Below, piece after piece: positions 26,083 through 33,932 of a stretch of 41,685 nt of DNA. The position numbers and the translations under genes are program-made. The stretch is from contig CAJLLT010000018.1 in assembly GCA_905207625.1 (NCBI GenBank), positions 1-41,685 on the forward strand, in the 5' to 3' direction. The notes under the pieces are model-generated. The model was not told the origin of the DNA. It ran no database searches and saw only the letters and a program-made list of their open reading frames with translations. The stretch is from an uncultured Eubacteriales bacterium. Lineage in GTDB: Bacteria > Bacillota > Clostridia > Oscillospirales > UBA644. Within the stretch, counting starts at the first letter, position 1, and each line of letters starts with the position of its first letter.

Positions 26083-26943
26083 TTATTGATTTACGGGTTC
26101 AAACTCCGCGGACTTTCCGTCCGGTTTCTGTGATTTTCTGTTTATGCGCATGACAATGAACAGCATCAGAAACGCAGCAAGGACATCGGCAATATTCGCA
26201 AGAACCGTGACCTTTACGTTATACGGATCCCCGGGGATAAAGTGCATTATGATATCCGCAAGCCGGATCACTCCGAAGAGGACCGAGGTCATACCAAAGC
26301 CGGTAATGAGCCTTTTTCCCCGCGAGCCGGCAAGGATCTTGGACAGATTCATATATGCCACGGCAAGCATCAGCAGAAGTATCATATCATAGACAGAGTA
26401 TGCACTTGTGAGAATCTGGGACAGGTCGGTAAAAAGCAGCACCGCACGGAAAACATAATACACGGGGCAAAATACAGAAATAAAGATATAGAACCTGTTT
26501 TTGATCGCTTTTTTCGGATTTGACGCAATGTGAACAAGAAAAAGGGCGATGAAAACCGCAAATACAAGACGGTAAATCGCCGTATCTCCGAGAATATCCG
26601 CGACGGAAGCATATTTGTTCAGGTTAAGGATATTGTGAAGCAAAGGCTGCATTTCACCGGCAAGAATAAACACCGCGGCAATCAATGCGGTGAAATTACC
26701 GGCTTTACCGAGGGTCGCAACCCTTCCCCTGACGGGCTTCTGTTCCCTCTTGGTAAAGATCACGGAGGAAAGCAGGAAAAGGGAAGCAATAAGTATGTAT
26801 ATATTGAAAAGCACCGGAATAACACTGCCGTTGACGTAGAATCCGTTGGCAGAGTCGATCGCGAAAATTATTTCAAGAATCCGGAACGCAAAGGCGAAAA
26901 CGCACAGAGGCGCAAGAAGCTTGAGGTAATATCTGGCTTTCAT
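26083..26943 (-). CDS. Multi-pass membrane protein of unknown function
   Basis: I do not recognise this 286-residue protein. It is very hydrophobic, with about eight predicted membrane helices (roughly 7-29, 42-62, 82-102, 125-146, 152-176, 180-202, 212-234 and 243-264). Short basic loops follow (KREQKPVRGR, NPKKAIKNR, GSRGKR), suggesting an even number of helices with cytoplasmic ends. The polar C-terminal tail is about 20 residues. There is no signal peptidase site or catalytic motif that I can see. GGGAG lies 8 bases before the ATG. It is monocistronic, with a perfect consensus promoter and its own terminator, so it should be well expressed. Confidence 0.88.
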   Translation of the reverse strand: MKARYYLKLLAPLCVFAFAFRILEIIFAIDSANGFYVNGSVIPVLFNIYILIASLFLLSSVIFTKREQKPVRGRVATLGKAGNFTALIAAVFILAGEMQPLLHNILNLNKYASVADILGDTAIYRLVFAVFIALFLVHIASNPKKAIKNRFYIFISVFCPVYYVFRAVLLFTDLSQILTSAYSVYDMILLLMLAVAYMNLSKILAGSRGKRLITGFGMTSVLFGVIRLADIIMHFIPGDPYNVKVTVLANIADVLAAFLMLFIVMRINRKSQKPDGKSAEFEPVNQ

Positions 26944-26990
26944 TGAAGATCTCCCACTGTGGAAATTCAGGATAATATCCCGACACCATA

Positions 26991-27019
26991 ATTATACATT
27001 CTTTTCCACTAAATGTCAA
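26991..27019 (-). promoter_or_regulatory. Consensus sigma-A promoter for the membrane protein gene
   Basis: A perfect TTGACA (27019-27014), 17-base spacer and perfect TATAAT (26996-26991) on the minus strand. It is divergent from the CPBP gene promoter about 45 bases away. Confidence 0.88.
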
Positions 27020-27062
27020 GAGTATTTAAAAGACATAACTTTGAATTTTCTTGAGTCCGGTC

Positions 27063-27091
27063 TTGATTTTATTTCGCTTTTCTGATATAAT
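27063..27091 (+). promoter_or_regulatory. Sigma-A promoter for the CPBP protease gene
   Basis: TTGATT (27063-27068), a 17-base spacer and a perfect TATAAT (27086-27091), about 53 bases before the ATG. Confidence 0.82.
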
Positions 27092-27143
27092 GGCATGAGA
27101 TGAAAGATCCTGAACAGTACCCGTAATGAAAAGAGGTTAAGAT

Positions 27144-28145
27144 ATGAAGCAACAGCTTCGCAAAGAATCGACAAAAGTATTTCTGTTTTGTCTCCTGTCC
27201 CTTACGTTTATATTGGCCGTATCCTTACCCGCATCTGTGCTTGTCGCACTTTTTCAGGAAGGTGTGATCAGCGATACGGCATATAGCAACGCCTTGTTCT
27301 GGGTAAGCTTCGCTGTACCTCAGGGACTTTATCCGATAGTTTCGGCGGTTATAGCATTATGTTCACTTGTCTGCATAAACAAACGACCGTCGGAAATAGT
27401 CAAGGCGAAAAAAGCGCGGCCGCAAACCGTGATTGCTCTTATAGCCGCATCTCCTTTTGTAGCTACGGCGGCATCTCTGCTTTCCGACCTGTTGAGCACT
27501 TTCATAGAACAGCTCGGGATCCCGGTAATGGATACCACAGGGCTTCTCACACAGTATCTTACCGAAAGCCCCGCATACATGATAATCTCCGTGATCCTGA
27601 TAGCGGTCCTTCCTGCGATATGTGAAGAGCTGATATACCGCGGGGTCATTCAGGGATTCATTTCAGAATACTCCCCCCTTGCCGGAATCATCGTGTCCGC
27701 GATTGTTTTCGGATTGTTCCACGGAACTATAGAACAGATCCCATTCGCTTTCATTTTCGGGCTTTACCTCGGTTTCGCGTACGCCGCGACGGGATCCATA
27801 CTTGTCCCCATGTTCATGCATTTTCTCAACAATTTCACAAGTTGCGTCATGGTTATTCTCTCCGAAGAACTCGAAAACGATATATATGAAGCCGTGAGCG
27901 GCTATTACACACTTGCTGTTCTCCTCCTTGCCGCGGCGTCTGTCGTGGCGGTAGCTTGCAGGTGCCTGAAAAACAAAGATTTCCGCTCAAACTACAAAGT
28001 CCCATCCGGCACCGTAAAATGCCGCACCGCGCTCTCCGGAGTCTTTACATCCCCCGGATTCATCGTTGCGGTTGCCGTCTATATCCTTTATACGGTTCTC
28101 AATGTAATCACTCCTTTCCTGACATCTCTGATCGGTTCCCGTTAA
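27144..28145 (+). CDS. CPBP family intramembrane metalloprotease
   Basis: A 333-residue polytopic membrane protein of the CAAX-protease/bacteriocin-processing (Abi) family. The three motifs are present in order: EELIYR at 161-166 (motif 1, EExxxR), FGLFHG with His193 (motif 2), and HFLNN with His226 and Asn230 (motif 3). Around eight membrane helices are likely, with two after the catalytic core (about 250-268 and 308-325). AGAGG lies 7 bases before the ATG. The gene is alone between a promoter and a terminator. Substrates in bacteria are mostly unknown; self-immunity and envelope roles have been suggested for relatives. No bacteriocin-like small gene is seen nearby. Confidence 0.93.
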   Translation: MKQQLRKESTKVFLFCLLSLTFILAVSLPASVLVALFQEGVISDTAYSNALFWVSFAVPQGLYPIVSAVIALCSLVCINKRPSEIVKAKKARPQTVIALIAASPFVATAASLLSDLLSTFIEQLGIPVMDTTGLLTQYLTESPAYMIISVILIAVLPAICEELIYRGVIQGFISEYSPLAGIIVSAIVFGLFHGTIEQIPFAFIFGLYLGFAYAATGSILVPMFMHFLNNFTSCVMVILSEELENDIYEAVSGYYTLAVLLLAAASVVAVACRCLKNKDFRSNYKVPSGTVKCRTALSGVFTSPGFIVAVAVYILYTVLNVITPFLTSLIGSR

Positions 28146-28164
28146 AATAACGCTATAAATATTA

Positions 28165-28190
28165 AAAAGTCCTCCATATGGAGGACTTTT
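28165..28190. terminator. Bidirectional terminator between convergent genes
   Basis: A 26-base perfect palindrome (AAAAGTCCTCC, ATAT, GGAGGACTTTT) midway between the CPBP gene stop (28145, plus) and the BMP-system permease stop (28205, minus). The T-runs at both ends make it work in either direction. Confidence 0.9.
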
Positions 28191-28204
28191 CTTTTATCGG
28201 ATTC

Positions 28205-29188
28205 TTATCTTTCTTCACGATAATAATTCACGCCGCAAGCCGCAGGCTGAACACCGTTTTTACGTTTGCGCATGGAGCTGAACACCAGTATTGCCGCAGT
28301 TATGAGGAACGGAAGCATCTGATAGAATTCGTCCGGTATTGCGGAAAGGAAGGACAGGAACGGAAATTCTTCGATCAGGTTCCCTTTATACGGTTTGAGC
28401 ATCATCAGCATCCCGAAGAAATAGGAGCCGAAGGTAGCCTTCAGAGGACTCCAGTTGGCAAAAATAACAAGAGCCACTGCGATCCAACCGAACCCGTTAA
28501 TCCAGGTATCGTTCCAGCTCCCGCCGTTCACGATCAGCGCCAGATAGAAACCGCCTATACCGGTTATACCGCCGCCCGCAAGGATGTTTATATACTTCAT
28601 CAGCGAAACGTTTACACCGCTTGCATCCGCTGCGGCAGGATTCTCACCTATCGCGCGGGTCTTCAGTCCGGGATGGGTCCTTGTCAGATATATCCAGCAG
28701 ACAACGGCTATGACCACGGAGATGTAAACAAGAATATTGTGCGAGAAAAAGATATCGCCTATCACGGGAATGTCCCTCAGTACCGGGATCCCCGTATTTG
28801 CCGTCATTGCGGCAAGGGAGGGATGTAACTGAAGTTTAGGGAATTTATCGGCTGAAGCAAGGGTCAGACCTACAAACTTGTAAAGCCCCAGTCCGAAAGT
28901 TGTGAGCGCAAGGCCGCTTACATTCTGATTTGCCTGAAAGGTAACGGTAAGCACCGCGTATATCAGTGCGGACAATGCCGCGGCAATAAAAGAAACCAGA
29001 ATTCCCACAAAGAGGCTGTCCGTGGCGCACGCAGCAAGGTACCCCATGATAGAGCCTATTGCCATCATGCCTTCCACACCGAGGTTAAGATGTCCGCTTT
29101 TTTCGGACATAATCTCACCGGTGGTACCCAGAAGCAAAGGAGTACCGTAGCGTATTGACGCAAACAGAAGAGCGATTACAGCTTTCAT
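28205..29188 (-). CDS. ABC transporter permease, BMP-type nucleoside importer
   Basis: A 327-residue permease of the BPD-transporter-2 family (YufQ/NupQ type). It has about eight to ten membrane helices and family landmarks at ATLLFATLRYGTPLLLGTTGEIMSEKSG-like residues 8-32 (ASIRYGTPLLL then SEKSGHLNLGVEG), NQNVSGLALTTFG, and GVNVSLMKYINILAGGGITGIGG. Its start overlaps the stop of the ATPase-permease fusion (ATGA). It pairs with the fused permease half to form the membrane channel. Purine nucleosides or bases are the likely substrates, from xpt in the same operon. Confidence 0.92.
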   Translation of the reverse strand: MKAVIALLFASIRYGTPLLLGTTGEIMSEKSGHLNLGVEGMMAIGSIMGYLAACATDSLFVGILVSFIAAALSALIYAVLTVTFQANQNVSGLALTTFGLGLYKFVGLTLASADKFPKLQLHPSLAAMTANTGIPVLRDIPVIGDIFFSHNILVYISVVIAVVCWIYLTRTHPGLKTRAIGENPAAADASGVNVSLMKYINILAGGGITGIGGFYLALIVNGGSWNDTWINGFGWIAVALVIFANWSPLKATFGSYFFGMLMMLKPYKGNLIEEFPFLSFLSAIPDEFYQMLPFLITAAILVFSSMRKRKNGVQPAACGVNYYREER

Positions 29189-31953
29189 TTACCCTCAGCC
29201 TCCTTTCCTTCGCCCGAAGTCACAGCGGCAGTTGCGGTCTCTGTCTCCGCAACCCGGACTATCTTGTATCTGATAAAGAAATCCGCAGCAAGTACAGTAA
29301 AGAGTATCACGCCTTCAAGTATCGACGACGCGGCGGAGGAGATACCCATACGGCTGTCAACGACCCCCGACCCTTTCTGAAGCATTCCCATAAGAAGAGA
29401 CGCCACGGTTATACCCACAGGATTCAGTTTCGCTATCCACGCAACGATTATGGCAGTCCAGCCGACATCACTTGTTATGCCGTCACTGAGAGTATGTACA
29501 GTGCTTGAGCCGGTGACCTTGAGCATACCCGCAAGACCTATAATCGCCGCGGAGATAAACATGGTACGGAGTATTACCCTGTTCACGTTCATTCCGGCAT
29601 AGCGGGCGGTGGGAACACTGTCACCTACAACGGAGATCTCATACCCGTGCTTTGTCTTTTTCAGATATACCGCAACAAGTATGACGATGATAACTGCCGC
29701 CACCAAAGCAAGATCTATGCTTATCTTCCCGAATTTCCACTCGTAAAGCCATGCGTTTTCGGGCAGGGATTTGATATCCGGTCTGAGGACCTGCCCCGTG
29801 GTCTCATTGAATTTCCTGTAGAAATTCGCTTTTTTCAGATAGGCAAGTATATACTGAGCGATGTAGTTGAACATCAGCGTCATAAGGGTCTCGTTGGTGT
29901 TCCACTTTATTTTGAAAAATGCTACTATCGCTCCGAAAAGTCCGCCGCCTACAGCACCGGCAACAGCCATGAGCGTAAGCATCAGAGGTCTCGGAAGTGA
30001 CCCATTGAAGGCAAACGCAACTGTTGTTGCGGCAATTGCGCCCATGATGAACTGACCGTTTGCGCCGATGTTCCAGAAGCGCATTTTATACGACACCGCC
30101 ACGCCAATGGAAGTAATTATCAGAGGTGTCACGATGCGGATATAGTTATTGATATAAATAGGGCTTGAAAAGCATCCGGAAACAAGATACCCGTAGTACT
30201 GTATCGGATTTTTACCCATACAAAGAACAATCACACCGCCAACAAGCATCGCCGCAACGATTGCAAAAAGATAGCAGAAAACGGTTTTCCACGGCGTGAA
30301 CACGGAACGTTTTACCACATGAAGGGGAAATCTTCTTTTCTTTGAGGGTTTGTCCGTCGCAGGTTTTCTGAAGGAATATTCCGCGGAAGCAGTATCCTTC
30401 TCCTCTTCAGGTTGTTTTGCCTCACGGGAAGGATCATCGGAAATCTTTCCGAATCTCTTGGCGCCGGTCATCATAAGTCCAAGTTCTTCCTTGTTGGTTT
30501 CGGAAGCATTGACTATTCCCGTCACTTCTCCGTGACAAAGCACAAGTATACGGTCACAGAGTTCGAGCATCACGTCAAGGTCTTCCCCGACGAAAAGTAC
30601 GCCTGTTCCCTTCTTTTTCTGCTCATTCAGAATGTTGTATATGGTGTAGGAAGAGTTTATATCAAGACCCCTGACGGGATATGCGGTAACAAGGACCGTA
30701 GGATCGGATTTTATCTCACGGCCGAGAAGGACTTTCTGAACATTGCCCCCCGAAAGCATCCTGACCGGGGTTTCGGTGGATGGGGTAACGACCCCGAGTT
30801 CTTCTATGACATCCGTCGCCTGCTTACGGGCGGAAACCCGGTCAACAAAGGGACCCTTCGCGTCACGGTAGTTTTTCAGGATCATATTATCGGTGATGGA
30901 CAGCGATGCGGCAAGCCCCATTCCCAGACGGTCCTCGGGGATAAAGCTCATACTTATACCGCAATCGATTATTTCCCGGGGAGTCTTTCCGTCAATATGC
31001 TGGTTTTTATACAATATGGCTCCGCCGCAAATGGACTGCAGACCGGCTATTGCGTCACATATCTCCTTCTGTCCGCATCCGGAAACCCCGGCAACCCCCA
31101 GAATCTCGCCGGAACGGACCGTAAAGGATACGTTTTTTGCGGCATAACTGCCATCGTCACGCTTGATATCGATTTCATGGACATCAAGCAGAACCTGCCC
31201 GAAATCAGGCTCGGGACGGTCTATGGAAAGGCTTACCTGATCCCCGACCATAAGTTCGGTAAGCTGCTTTGTATTTGTCTGCGCCGTTTCCACGGTACCG
31301 ACACTTTTTCCTTTACGGAGTATGGTGACACGGTCGCTTATCTCCATTACTTCGTTAAGTTTGTGGGTAATTATTATGACGGCGCAACCGGCATCCCTCA
31401 TTTTACGGAGAACCGAAAACAGCTTCCGTATTTCCTGAACCGTGAGCACCGCCGTAGGCTCGTCCAGTATAAGAATATTGGCGCCGTAGCAAAGCACTTT
31501 CAGTATTTCAACCGTCTGCTTTTCGCTTACGGACATATCATATACCATTTTTTCCGGATCTATATCAAAGCCGAAATCGCGGCTGAGCTGACGTATTTTT
31601 TCATATCTGCGCCGGGTAAGGAAAGTTCCCGTATCGGAGACACCGAGCCAGATATTGTCCGCCGCGGAGAAATTCTCCACCAGTTTGAAATGCTGATGGA
31701 TCATTCCTATACCGAGTTTTTTCGCGTCTTCAGGAGACTTTATGACTACGGGCCTTCCGTCAATGAAAACAGTTCCGCTGTCGGGACTGTAGATACCGGA
31801 AAGAACATTCATCAAAGTCGTTTTTCCGGAACCGTTTTCCCCCAAAAGAGCGAGTATTTCCCCTTTTTTAACGGAAAGAGAAATATTGTCATTGGCTTTG
31901 ATACTGCCGAAAGACTTCGATATTCCCTTCAGTTCTATTGCTGTCTGCTGCAT
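29185..31953 (-). CDS. Fused ABC ATPase (tandem NBD) and permease, BMP-type nucleoside importer
   Basis: A 922-residue single chain. Residues 1-500 are a double ATPase of the RbsA/YufO type: Walker A GENGSGKT (38-45), signature-region SVSEKQ (141-146) and Walker B ILDEP with Glu165 in the first half. The second half has the degenerate loop GVSGCGQK (289-296), LSGGN (400-404) and PVRGLDI. A charged linker (about 500-545) leads to a permease domain with about eight helices from residue 555 to 905, including SYKMRFWNIGANGQFIMGA and KWNTNETLMTLMFNYIA. In most bacteria these are two genes (YufO and YufP). The ATG at 31953 has AGGAG 7 bases upstream; a six-codon longer frame lacks one. Confidence 0.92.
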   Translation of the reverse strand: MQQTAIELKGISKSFGSIKANDNISLSVKKGEILALLGENGSGKTTLMNVLSGIYSPDSGTVFIDGRPVVIKSPEDAKKLGIGMIHQHFKLVENFSAADNIWLGVSDTGTFLTRRRYEKIRQLSRDFGFDIDPEKMVYDMSVSEKQTVEILKVLCYGANILILDEPTAVLTVQEIRKLFSVLRKMRDAGCAVIIITHKLNEVMEISDRVTILRKGKSVGTVETAQTNTKQLTELMVGDQVSLSIDRPEPDFGQVLLDVHEIDIKRDDGSYAAKNVSFTVRSGEILGVAGVSGCGQKEICDAIAGLQSICGGAILYKNQHIDGKTPREIIDCGISMSFIPEDRLGMGLAASLSITDNMILKNYRDAKGPFVDRVSARKQATDVIEELGVVTPSTETPVRMLSGGNVQKVLLGREIKSDPTVLVTAYPVRGLDINSSYTIYNILNEQKKKGTGVLFVGEDLDVMLELCDRILVLCHGEVTGIVNASETNKEELGLMMTGAKRFGKISDDPSREAKQPEEEKDTASAEYSFRKPATDKPSKKRRFPLHVVKRSVFTPWKTVFCYLFAIVAAMLVGGVIVLCMGKNPIQYYGYLVSGCFSSPIYINNYIRIVTPLIITSIGVAVSYKMRFWNIGANGQFIMGAIAATTVAFAFNGSLPRPLMLTLMAVAGAVGGGLFGAIVAFFKIKWNTNETLMTLMFNYIAQYILAYLKKANFYRKFNETTGQVLRPDIKSLPENAWLYEWKFGKISIDLALVAAVIIVILVAVYLKKTKHGYEISVVGDSVPTARYAGMNVNRVILRTMFISAAIIGLAGMLKVTGSSTVHTLSDGITSDVGWTAIIVAWIAKLNPVGITVASLLMGMLQKGSGVVDSRMGISSAASSILEGVILFTVLAADFFIRYKIVRVAETETATAAVTSGEGKEAEGK

Positions 31954-31985
31954 AAATACACTCCTGAACAACGATATTAAAACGA

Positions 31986-32015
31986 CCGGGAAGCACAGCC
32001 GTCCGTGCTTCCCGG
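31986..32015 (-). terminator. Intercistronic hairpin between the BMP lipoprotein gene and the ABC genes
   Basis: A perfect 11-bp stem CCGGGAAGCAC/GTGCTTCCCGG with an 8-base loop, followed on the minus strand by TCGTTTTAAT. It lies 17 bases past the lipoprotein stop. The T-tract is weak, so it is probably a partial terminator or mRNA stabiliser that gives more binding protein than transporter. Confidence 0.7.
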
Positions 32016-32032
32016 ATCATTGGTAAACTGTT

Positions 32033-33193
32033 TTATTTCTCGGAAACGCCCGCAACCAGATAGTTCATGGTTCCGGTGATAACGCCGTCTTCGACAGATG
32101 CGGCACCTGCGGCAACGATAACATTACCGTTGTTGTCCACGAGGTCGGCATTGGTCTTGACAACGCTTCCGTCAGCGTTGAAGCTGAGTTTCACGCCGGA
32201 GAAAACATCCCATTCGCCGGACTTGATAAGAGCCTTAACAGCGTCTATGCGCTCCTGAGTACCCTCAACACAGTTATCGGAGAGAGGAGAAACATCCACA
32301 AGACCTTCCTTGAGTCCGCCGTAGTAATTGCCGAGCTTGTCCCAGGTTCCGTTGAGAACTGCCTGCACAGCAGCGGTGTAATAAACATCCCAGTTCCAGA
32401 TAGGAGCGCAGAGATGAGCCTTGGGAGCGTCCTTGGTCATATCGGAATTATATCCGCAACCGAATACATTGTGGTTCTGAGCGGCGATCTGGGGGTTGGC
32501 AGTATCGCAGTGCTGAGCGATAACGTCACAGCCCATCTCGATGAGAGCCTCCGCATAAGCGGTCTCATTTGCAGGATCAAACCAGGAGCTGAGATTCTTT
32601 ACATAAACTTCAGCGTCGGGATTTACGGACTGAACGCCGAGAGCAAACGCATTGATACCGGAGGAGGTTTCAGCCAGTTCGGTGGTGAAAGCGGCAACGT
32701 AACCGATCTTACCGGTCTGGGTCTTCATTCCGGCAGCGATACCTGCGAGATAACGTGCCTGATAGATCCTGCCGAAATAGTTATTGAAATTCTTGTCATT
32801 GGACATATATCCGGTGCCGTGGGAGAAATACACATCGGGATACTGGGTAGCCATCGAGTTGGTAACTTCCATGTATCCGTAGCTTGTGGTGAAGATTATG
32901 TTGCAGCCTTCAGCCACGAGAGCCTCTACGGCTTCGGTTATTGCCTGAGCATCGGAATCACTTACATTGTTTTTACGGACGATCTGGTCATCGCGAAGAC
33001 CTATCGCCTTCTGCATACCCACTATACCGCAATCATGGGTGTAGGAATAGCCGGAGCCGTCTGCGGGATCACCGATATGAACGACGCCAACCTTGATGTT
33101 GTCCTTGGTTAACTCCTTCTTTGTCTCTCCGGTGCATGCGACCATGGAAAGAGCGAGAAGAGCGACGAGGACAAGGGCAAAGAACTTTTTCAT
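32033..33193 (-). CDS. BMP family nucleoside-binding lipoprotein
   Basis: A 386-residue extracellular solute-binding lipoprotein of the BmpA/Med/PnrA family. The signal peptide MKKFFALVLVALLALSMVAC ends at the lipid-modified Cys20. The mature part begins with IKVGVVHIGDPADGSGYSY, and contains GCNIIFTTSYGYM, YVAAFTTELAETSSGINAFALG and GCDVIAQHCDT, all family positions. GGAGG lies 9 bases before the ATG. It is 45 bases downstream of xpt and upstream of the ABC genes. Relatives bind purine nucleosides such as guanosine, inosine and adenosine, which agrees with xpt next to it. Confidence 0.95.
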   Translation of the reverse strand: MKKFFALVLVALLALSMVACTGETKKELTKDNIKVGVVHIGDPADGSGYSYTHDCGIVGMQKAIGLRDDQIVRKNNVSDSDAQAITEAVEALVAEGCNIIFTTSYGYMEVTNSMATQYPDVYFSHGTGYMSNDKNFNNYFGRIYQARYLAGIAAGMKTQTGKIGYVAAFTTELAETSSGINAFALGVQSVNPDAEVYVKNLSSWFDPANETAYAEALIEMGCDVIAQHCDTANPQIAAQNHNVFGCGYNSDMTKDAPKAHLCAPIWNWDVYYTAAVQAVLNGTWDKLGNYYGGLKEGLVDVSPLSDNCVEGTQERIDAVKALIKSGEWDVFSGVKLSFNADGSVVKTNADLVDNNGNVIVAAGAASVEDGVITGTMNYLVAGVSEK

Positions 33194-33238
33194 TTGCTGA
33201 TACCTCCGAAAAATATATTATGGTTTTTGCAAACAAAC

Positions 33239-33817
33239 TCAGTCGCGGAAAACTATATTCCCGCTTTCGGCATCCATCGAATCCACGATGGCAAGAGATT
33301 CAAGGTGTATTCCCATATCCCGGATGAGCTTTCCACCGTCCTGAAATCCCTTTTCGATGACTATCCCGGCGCCCACAAGAGTCGCTCCCGCCTGTCCGAC
33401 GATATCCGCAAGTCCGACAAGAGCCTGTCCGTTGGCAAGAAAATCATCAATAATGAGTATTCTGTCCTCCGGCCTGAGAAACTCCTTTGAAACAAGGATG
33501 TCATGAGTCGTACCGTGTGTGAAGGATCTTACACTCGAGGTGTACACGTCCCCCGCTATATTTTTCGATTTTGACTTCTTGGCAAAAAGAAGAGGAACGT
33601 TAAAAGATTGCGCCGTCAGACAACCAATACCGATACCCGACGCTTCTATGGTCAGGATCTTGGTGACGTCACAATCTTTGAACAGTCTGTAAAATTCTTT
33701 TCCGATCTCCGCAATAAGGCCTATATCCATCTGGTGGTTGAGAAAACTGTCCACCTTGAGTATATTTCCGGGGAAAACTTTTCCGTCTCTGAGTATTCGC
33801 TCCTTCAAAAGCTGCAT
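33239..33817 (-). CDS. xpt: Xanthine phosphoribosyltransferase
   Basis: A 192-residue PRTase that converts xanthine and PRPP to XMP. It begins MQLLKERILRDGKVFPGNIL and contains KVDSFLNHQMD, LTIEASGIG, and the PRPP loop ILIIDDFLANGQAL (120-133), all typical of Xpt. The ATG at 33817 was chosen because GGGGGA lies 8 bases upstream and the length then equals the family norm; the frame is open 33 codons further upstream but that region holds the promoter. It is first in an operon with the nucleoside importer. Confidence 0.95.
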   Translation of the reverse strand: MQLLKERILRDGKVFPGNILKVDSFLNHQMDIGLIAEIGKEFYRLFKDCDVTKILTIEASGIGIGCLTAQSFNVPLLFAKKSKSKNIAGDVYTSSVRSFTHGTTHDILVSKEFLRPEDRILIIDDFLANGQALVGLADIVGQAGATLVGAGIVIEKGFQDGGKLIRDMGIHLESLAIVDSMDAESGNIVFRD

Positions 33818-33866
33818 CAAAACATCCCCCTCGCCCATTATGTTGCCCGAAGAAAAAGATATTTTG

Positions 33867-33895
33867 ATTATACCACAAATTACGACAGGTTTCAA
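33867..33895 (-). promoter_or_regulatory. Sigma-A promoter for xpt and the BMP transporter operon
   Basis: On the minus strand TTGAAA (33895-33890), a 17-base spacer and a perfect TATAAT (33872-33867). The predicted leader is about 43 bases, too short for a purine riboswitch. Confidence 0.82.
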
Positions 33896-33932
33896 CTGTT
33901 TTAAAATTCTTGTCAAAATTTCGGAAGACGAA

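Noticed and set aside
30300..30480. Gene fusion as an assembly artefact in the ABC ATPase-permease gene
   Set aside because: The linker is a plausible charged, flexible segment in frame, with no leftover SD-ATG pair at the permease start that I could find.
33817..33932. Purine riboswitch before xpt
   Set aside because: The promoter leaves only about 43 bases of leader, and I see no three-way junction or conserved loop sequences.
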